Positions 8,225 to 12,367 of a DNA stretch of 12,367 nt are shown here, one piece after another; within the stretch, counting starts at the first letter, position 1; the number at the start of each line of letters is the position of its first letter. Source of the stretch: Acidobacteriota bacterium (GTDB taxonomy: Bacteria > Acidobacteriota > Terriglobia > Terriglobales > Acidobacteriaceae); the NCBI GenBank assembly GCA_021780095.1, contig JAJXZK010000296.1:1-12367 (forward strand). The letters are read 5' to 3'. The translations under genes were made by a program, and so were the position numbers. The notes below the pieces were generated by a model, which saw only the letters and a program-made list of their open reading frames with translations, did no database searches and was not told where the DNA came from.

Positions 8225-9502
8225 ATGAAAACCGTAGCGGAGATTGCAGCAAGCCGGAACCGGCTCATAACCGCGCTGAATCACAAGCAGCCCGATTGCA
8301 TTCCTATCGATTTTGGCGGAACCGCCGTGACCGGAATGCATGTCAGTTGCGTCGCTGGGCTGCGAGAGTACTACGGTCTCGAGAAGCACCCAGTTCGCGT
8401 GCACGAACCATTTCAAATGCTGGGATTGATCGAGGATGATCTAGCGGATGCTATGGGAATCGATGTCGTGGGAGTGTTCCCTCGTAACACGATGTTTGGT
8501 TTTCCCGCCGAGAACTGGAAAGGCTGGCGGCTGAACGGACTGGAAATTGAGGTCCCGGGAAATTTCAATACAACGGTCGACGCCAAGGGTGACACGCTGA
8601 TTTACCCGGAAGGCGATACGTCTGTTCCTCCGAGCGGACGGATGCCCGAGAGCGGATATTTCTTCGATGCGATTGTGCGCCAGGAGCCGTTCCAGGAAGA
8701 CACGCTGAATGCGGAAGACAACATGGAAGAGTTCAGCGCCATCACGCAGGAAGAACTCGATCATTTGGCGCGCTCGACTCGGGCCGCGGCGGCGACGGGT
8801 CGAGGCATAATCGCTACCTTTGGTGGAACCGCTTTCGGGGATATTGCGTTAGTCCCGGCGCCATCGCTCAAGCATCCCAAGGGAATTCGAGATATTACGG
8901 AGTGGTACGTTTCGACCAGTAGTCGTCAGGATTATGTCCACAAGATTTTCGAACGGGAATGCGAGATTGGAATTCAAAACCTGGAGCGCATTCATGCCGC
9001 GGTGGGCGATACGGTGCAGGCCATATTTGTCTGTGGCACGGATTTCGGCACACAGACGTCGGCATTCTGCTCTGTGAAGACGTTTCGCAATTTATATTTT
9101 CCTTACTACAAACGCGTGAATGACTGGGTCCACTCACATACGACGTGGAAGACCTTCAAGCATTCTTGTGGATCTGTCGTAAAATTTCTTCCGTCCTTTA
9201 TTGAGGCCGGCTTCGACATCCTGAATCCTGTGCAGTGTTCCGCGACTGGAATGGACCCAGAGGACCTGAAAGTCAACTATGGCGAGAGTCTTGTTTTTTG
9301 GGGCGGAGGGGTGGATACGCAGAAGGTAATGCCGTTCGGCACGCCCGCGGAGGTGCGCGAACAGGTTCTAAGGCGATGCGAGATTTTCTCACTGGGCGGC
9401 GGATTCGTGTTTAACGGCACGCACAATATCCAGGCAGCAACGCCTATCGAGAACATTGTGGCGATGCTGGATGCTGTGCATGAATTCAACGGGAGATATT
9501 GA
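8225..9502 (+). CDS. URO-D-fold (uroporphyrinogen decarboxylase family) protein, probable corrinoid-linked methyltransferase
   Basis: The 425-aa protein belongs to the URO-D superfamily, but to the MtaA/MtbA-like methyltransferase side rather than haem synthesis. It starts RLITALNHKQPDCIPIDFGG, as these proteins do, and has no RQAGR signature of true HemE. Members of this side usually use a zinc ion to activate a thiol such as coenzyme M, or transfer methyl groups between a substrate and a corrinoid protein. The H-x-C-G motif (FKHSCGSV, H313 and C315) is present. The third ligand position near the C-terminus, normally Cys before P..eNi, reads NGTHNIQ with H400 and no Cys. IFVCGTDFGTQTS at 267-279 is the central strand motif. 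Start ATG is supported by GGGG 8 nt upstream and a TATAAT promoter. The gene is cytosolic (no signal or membrane segment) and converges on the RACo-like gene, overlapping its 3' end by 17 bp. Substrate is unknown. Another role within the fold is possible. Confidence 0.87.
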   Translation: MKTVAEIAASRNRLITALNHKQPDCIPIDFGGTAVTGMHVSCVAGLREYYGLEKHPVRVHEPFQMLGLIEDDLADAMGIDVVGVFPRNTMFGFPAENWKGWRLNGLEIEVPGNFNTTVDAKGDTLIYPEGDTSVPPSGRMPESGYFFDAIVRQEPFQEDTLNAEDNMEEFSAITQEELDHLARSTRAAAATGRGIIATFGGTAFGDIALVPAPSLKHPKGIRDITEWYVSTSSRQDYVHKIFERECEIGIQNLERIHAAVGDTVQAIFVCGTDFGTQTSAFCSVKTFRNLYFPYYKRVNDWVHSHTTWKTFKHSCGSVVKFLPSFIEAGFDILNPVQCSATGMDPEDLKVNYGESLVFWGGGVDTQKVMPFGTPAEVREQVLRRCEIFSLGGGFVFNGTHNIQAATPIENIVAMLDAVHEFNGRY

Positions 9503-11024
9503 GGGCGCCGGAGTTGCGGTTGCGGCATTGCGCGGGCTGCTGGACTGCAGGAAAGTTCATACAGTTCACAAATTCTTCCTGAAAGTCAACGTCTGAGGCG
9601 AGCGCTATATGTTCCATCGTGGGTAGCGGCCGTTCGTTTACGGAGAGCAGGAGCATCTTTGCTCCGCGCAGGGCTGTGTTGCCGGAAGGCACGATGCGCT
9701 GTGGAGAAAATTCTAGCAGGCCGATGCTGACGGCACTCGCGGCCTGTACGTAGTTGCCGAATGCTCCGGCGAGATGAATGCGTTTGAGATCTTCTGGCTG
9801 CGCGCCCAGAGATCGCAGCAGTAATCTGAATCCTGCAGCGACGGCGGCTTTGGCGAGTTGCAACTCGCGAATATCCGCCTGATGCAAAACCACCGGACCA
9901 GCGACGGGGAAGAGTTTGGTTCCATTCGCGATGCGGCCCGAGGGAAGGATGGCACCTGTTTCCACACCCACTGCAACGGCGTCGACCACGCCGCTGCCGC
10001 AGATTCCTCGCGGGTCCTGGTCGCCGATTACAGTGACGTGAATTTCTCCATTGCAGTTCGACACGCGCGAGATTGCGCCGGATGAGGCCCGCATGCCCAT
10101 GCGAATTGAAGCCGCTTCAAATGCGGGCCCGGCGGCTGTCGAAGCATACAGAATTCGGTCCCGATTGCCGATGGCGATCTCGCCATTCGTGCCCAGATCG
10201 ACCAAGGCAATCATTTCTTTTGAGGTAGGCATGCCGACGGCGACGATGCCGGCCAGAATGTCGGATCCCACAAAGCCGCCCAGGCAGCGGACAAAATGAA
10301 TGCGGCAGGAGGGAGGCAAAGGCCAACCAAGTTGGTCGGCTGAGAAAACCTGTTCGCCCAAATGCAGAGAATGGAAGGGAGCGTGCGACAGCGGTTCCAC
10401 ATCGAGATCCGAAAACAAGTGATGCATCACCGAATTTCCGACCAGCACAACCTCCGCAACTTCCTGCTCTCGACGCCGAGCCAGCGTTGCGACCATCGAG
10501 CCGATCGACGCACGTACGATCGTGGTGAGATTAGCGCCGGACATCGCCGCTCGAATTCTGCTCATCACGTCCGAGCCGAACGGTGCTTGCGGATTCAGTT
10601 CTGTTTCCACCCTAAGAACGTCGCCCGTTGCGAGATCGATCAACTGCGCGGCAATCGTGGTTGTGCCCAGATCAACGGCGATACCGAGGCCCTGTTTTCC
10701 TTTGCCAGGCAACGCGGAATTGTCGCTCAGAATCTCCATATGCCATTGCTCACACTCCAGAACCAGAGGCACGTCTGCAATGGCCTGGCAGGCCAGCCGC
10801 CAACCGTTGGCCAGATCTTCGGCAGAGAAGAACAAACTGTCCTGCTGGGTGATCGGGAGCGATCCGTGGAGCACGCGGACGCGACAGCCCCCGCAAAGAG
10901 CGGCGCCTCCGCAGGGGAATTCGATGCCATGTAGCGACAGCATGGAGGTGAGCGACGCGCCACGCGGTACCTCGACAACCGTCCCGGAAGGCTCCAGTTG
11001 AATCCGCACATTCTCAGCACTCAT
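9486..11024 (-). CDS. RACo-like reductive activator of corrinoid proteins (2Fe-2S plus ASKHA ATPase domain, DUF4445)
   Basis: RACo/RamA-type proteins use ATP to push an electron from an iron-sulfur cluster onto inactive Co(II) corrinoid proteins, returning them to Co(I). The N-terminal domain (about 1-95) is a plant-type ferredoxin fold with C-x5-C-x2-C...C: C38, C44, C47, C79. The ASKHA ATPase part starts at about 114 with VDLGTTT (117-123), then NPQAPFGSDVMSRI, VGNSVM (195-200), VDLGTNGEIAIG (275-286), GICGSGVVD (340-348) and HLAGAFGNYV (417-426). These are hallmark DUF4445 motifs. At 512 aa it is about 100 residues shorter than characterised RACo (about 630), because the ATPase part follows the ferredoxin part almost directly. 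The frame is open to 11165, but the ATG at 11022-11024 is the likely start: it begins MSAENVRIQLEPSG right at the ferredoxin fold and shares ATGA with the DUF1638 stop, implying translational coupling. The last 30 or so residues look non-conserved and run under the convergent gene. Confidence 0.92.
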   Translation of the reverse strand: MSAENVRIQLEPSGTVVEVPRGASLTSMLSLHGIEFPCGGAALCGGCRVRVLHGSLPITQQDSLFFSAEDLANGWRLACQAIADVPLVLECEQWHMEILSDNSALPGKGKQGLGIAVDLGTTTIAAQLIDLATGDVLRVETELNPQAPFGSDVMSRIRAAMSGANLTTIVRASIGSMVATLARRREQEVAEVVLVGNSVMHHLFSDLDVEPLSHAPFHSLHLGEQVFSADQLGWPLPPSCRIHFVRCLGGFVGSDILAGIVAVGMPTSKEMIALVDLGTNGEIAIGNRDRILYASTAAGPAFEAASIRMGMRASSGAISRVSNCNGEIHVTVIGDQDPRGICGSGVVDAVAVGVETGAILPSGRIANGTKLFPVAGPVVLHQADIRELQLAKAAVAAGFRLLLRSLGAQPEDLKRIHLAGAFGNYVQAASAVSIGLLEFSPQRIVPSGNTALRGAKMLLLSVNERPLPTMEHIALASDVDFQEEFVNCMNFPAVQQPAQCRNRNSGALNISR

Positions 11025-11761
11025 GTGATGTCCACAATGGCTTCGCCTAGGGTTGCGCGGATGGTAGAGCCCGGTGGGATGATGAGAAAATCGCCGACAT
11101 CCCATTCGCCGTTGACGAGGCGTTGCAGCAGCGAGAGCGATCCTTGAACCTCGTCGAATCTCCACCCTTCTTTGTTCGCTTCGGCGCGAGCCTCGTCGCG
11201 GAAAACATTCTCTCCTTCGACTCCAGGGGAGATGTAGGTGAGTTGAGAGTAGTGGCTGCGAAAGGCGTTGAATTGCTCGAAAAGGTAAATGCCGTTCTCC
11301 TCACCGTATTGCGCGATGAATTCTTCCCGGCTCCGGCGTTCGCCGAGGATGCGTCCCGCAGAAGCCCCCGCTTGCTCGAGAATTTGTCCTGGGGTTTGAA
11401 ATTCCAGCCAGCCGGGAGAGCGGTAATAGACGCCGGAGTGGCTGTCGAAATATGCCTGATAGCGGTGTCGATCACCCATCAGCAACGCAATGCAGTCGTG
11501 TGCTCGTGGCAGCACGAGACGAGTTCTTCCGGCGCGCAAACCTTCTGTGCCTCGGCCACAGAGGGCATATCCCAGAACGATGGCGTCATATCCCTCGGCG
11601 TCCGAGGCGTCGATTCGCTCCTGTAGCCGCGGGCGCATGGCAGCCCCCAGGTCATGCAGTCCCATGGTGAGGAATTCCACGTCAATTGCATGCGGGGACG
11701 CGGCGATGACCAGCTTCATCTCGCGGGTAAGGACCTGACAGCTGATGATTTTCAAACGCAT
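11021..11761 (-). CDS. DUF1638 protein, corrinoid-methyltransferase-associated, function unknown
   Basis: This 246-aa cytosolic protein matches the DUF1638 pattern. It has IISCQVLTREM at the start (C8, E14), LHDLG at 35-39, VLGYALCGRGTEGL at 62-75 (C68), LVLPRAHDCIALLMG at 82-96 (R86, H88, D89, C90), and YYRSPGWLEF at 112-121. The biochemical role is not established to my knowledge, but the family typically sits beside corrinoid methyltransferase, corrinoid-protein and RACo genes, as here. The repeated Cys/His/Asp positions suggest metal or corrinoid contact, which is inference. The start ATG has GGTGA (minus strand, 11770-11766) 4 nt upstream. It lies 54 bp after the URO-D gene and overlaps the activator gene by 4 bp, so all three are likely one operon. 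Confidence 0.85.
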   Translation of the reverse strand: MRLKIISCQVLTREMKLVIAASPHAIDVEFLTMGLHDLGAAMRPRLQERIDASDAEGYDAIVLGYALCGRGTEGLRAGRTRLVLPRAHDCIALLMGDRHRYQAYFDSHSGVYYRSPGWLEFQTPGQILEQAGASAGRILGERRSREEFIAQYGEENGIYLFEQFNAFRSHYSQLTYISPGVEGENVFRDEARAEANKEGWRFDEVQGSLSLLQRLVNGEWDVGDFLIIPPGSTIRATLGEAIVDIT

Positions 11762-11773
11762 CGCTTCACCAAA

Positions 11774-11798
11774 GGAAATATCATCGAAAATTATTTCC
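11774..11798. repeat. Inverted repeat in the gap between the URO-D and DUF1638 genes
   Basis: GGAAATA (11774-11780) and TATTTCC (11792-11798) are perfect 7-bp inverted copies separated by 11 bases. They lie in the 54-bp gap just upstream of the DUF1638 ribosome site. The stem is AT-rich and not followed by a T run in the direction of transcription, so it is not a standard terminator. It may be an mRNA processing or translation-tuning hairpin, or chance. Confidence 0.3.
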
Positions 11799-11815
11799 AG
11801 CCTCTTCTTGCGGCA

Positions 11816-12367
11816 TCAAGACAGGATGGCCTCAGATCGATTCCGTACACATGCCAACATCGCGCGAATATTTTCCGAAGGAGTATCGGCTGGTAGCGCG
11901 CAGCCGCTGTTGAGCACAAAACGCGGACTATCCGCAAACGTATCGAGAAGCTCTCGCGTTTTTAACTGGACCAGTTCGGGAGTTCCACGGGCGAGTACGC
12001 CAGACGGATCGATGTTGCCCACGAATGTGACCGTATCCTTCAAGGCGTCATGGGCCAACTGCAGGTTGGTTTTGAAGTCGATCTCCAATGCGTCGGCTCC
12101 GATCGTTGCCATTTGCTTGAGGATTCGGTCGGTTTTCCCGCAGATATGCAGCAGATACGGGAGGCCTAGCTCATGCGAGCATTCAGCAACCCGCCGTTCA
12201 TACGGCAGGGCGTACGTGCCGTAGAAACGCGGGGACAGCATATCCGGACCTGCCGGACTATCACCATTCGAAAGCATATGCGCCCCGGTTTTCGCCATCA
12301 ATCTGAGGAGTTGGCAAGTCACGCCGGTACAGTACTCGAGTAGTCCGTGGACGAGTTCATCGTTTTC
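11816..12367 (-). CDS. URO-D/MtaA-family methyltransferase, C-terminal part (5' end beyond the window)
   Basis: The minus-strand frame is open to the right edge. The visible 183 residues start ENDELVHGLLEYCTG and form the C-terminal half of a protein that is usually about 340-400 aa. It shows the full methyltransferase-type pattern of this superfamily: a GAHMLSNGDSPAGPDMLSP stretch, LPYERRV, then HICGK (H74 and C76 of the visible part), FVGNIDPSGVLARGTPE, and VLNSGCALPADTPSENI (C156). H-x-C plus the late Cys is the zinc-binding set of MtaA/MtbA-like enzymes that demethylate a corrinoid protein or methylate a thiol or other acceptor. It is upstream of DUF1638 and the RACo-like gene on the same strand, so it is probably a working part of the same corrinoid system. 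It is clearly a different subfamily from the + strand URO-D protein. Substrate unknown; the operon promoter is outside the window. Confidence 0.9.
   Translation of the reverse strand, partial: ENDELVHGLLEYCTGVTCQLLRLMAKTGAHMLSNGDSPAGPDMLSPRFYGTYALPYERRVAECSHELGLPYLLHICGKTDRILKQMATIGADALEIDFKTNLQLAHDALKDTVTFVGNIDPSGVLARGTPELVQLKTRELLDTFADSPRFVLNSGCALPADTPSENIRAMLACVRNRSEAILS

Noticed and set aside
8225..9502. HemE (true uroporphyrinogen decarboxylase)
   Set aside because: The N-terminal RQAGR signature of HemE is absent, the protein is longer than usual HemE, and the H-x-C-G motif and neighbours point to the methyltransferase side of the superfamily.
10362..11001. Long + strand open frames opposite the RACo-like gene
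   Set aside because: They lie antisense to a gene with clear family motifs, have no recognisable protein features and are typical antisense shadows in GC-rich coding DNA.
11025..11165. Longer N-terminus for the RACo-like protein
   Set aside because: The extra 47 residues overlap the DUF1638 gene, show no ferredoxin similarity, and the ATG at 11024 starts exactly at the domain and overlaps the upstream stop as ATGA.

Overview
The window is about 12.4 kb of moderately GC-rich bacterial DNA with no rRNA, tRNA, CRISPR array or insertion sequence that I can recognise. The gene set (a fused alpha/beta 2-oxo acid dehydrogenase E1, a full-length Lhr helicase followed by a Nei-type glycosylase, and a corrinoid methyltransferase module) and the look of the proteins suggest a soil-type Acidobacteriota genome. 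That assignment is inference from protein style, not from a marker gene.

Left part (1-2342, + strand): the 3' end of a gene for a single-chain E1 component of a branched-chain 2-oxo acid dehydrogenase-like complex. The N-terminus lies beyond the left edge. After it comes a gap of about 450 bp with no intact gene. On the minus strand the gap holds what looks like the decayed N-terminal half of a DUF4440 (NTF2/SnoaL-like) gene.

Middle part (2343-8104, + strand): lhr (1641 aa, GTG start) and nei (277 aa, GTG start) are separated by 2 bp and probably co-transcribed. They form a DNA-repair pair: a 3'-5' ATP-dependent helicase/translocase with a long winged-helix C-terminal region, and an H2TH/zinc-finger DNA glycosylase/AP lyase.

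Right part (8225-12367): two gene sets converge. On the + strand a URO-D-fold protein (425 aa) has its own promoter with a perfect TATAAT. On the minus strand an operon reads from the right edge inward: the C-terminal part of a second URO-D/MtaA-like protein with an intact H-x-C...C zinc set, a DUF1638 protein, and a RACo-like ATP-dependent corrinoid activator (2Fe-2S ferredoxin domain plus ASKHA ATPase domain). The last two genes overlap by 4 bp (ATGA). Together these proteins are the expected parts of a corrinoid-dependent methyl-transfer or O/N-demethylation system: zinc methyltransferases and an activator that re-reduces Co(II) corrinoid. The corrinoid-binding protein itself is not visible and would be expected past the right edge. 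The methyl donor cannot be read from the sequence.

The most interesting material is this right-hand corrinoid module: a compact activator that seems to lack the usual middle domain, a DUF1638 protein of unknown function with a conserved-looking Cys/His set, and a URO-D protein in which His stands where the third zinc Cys normally is.
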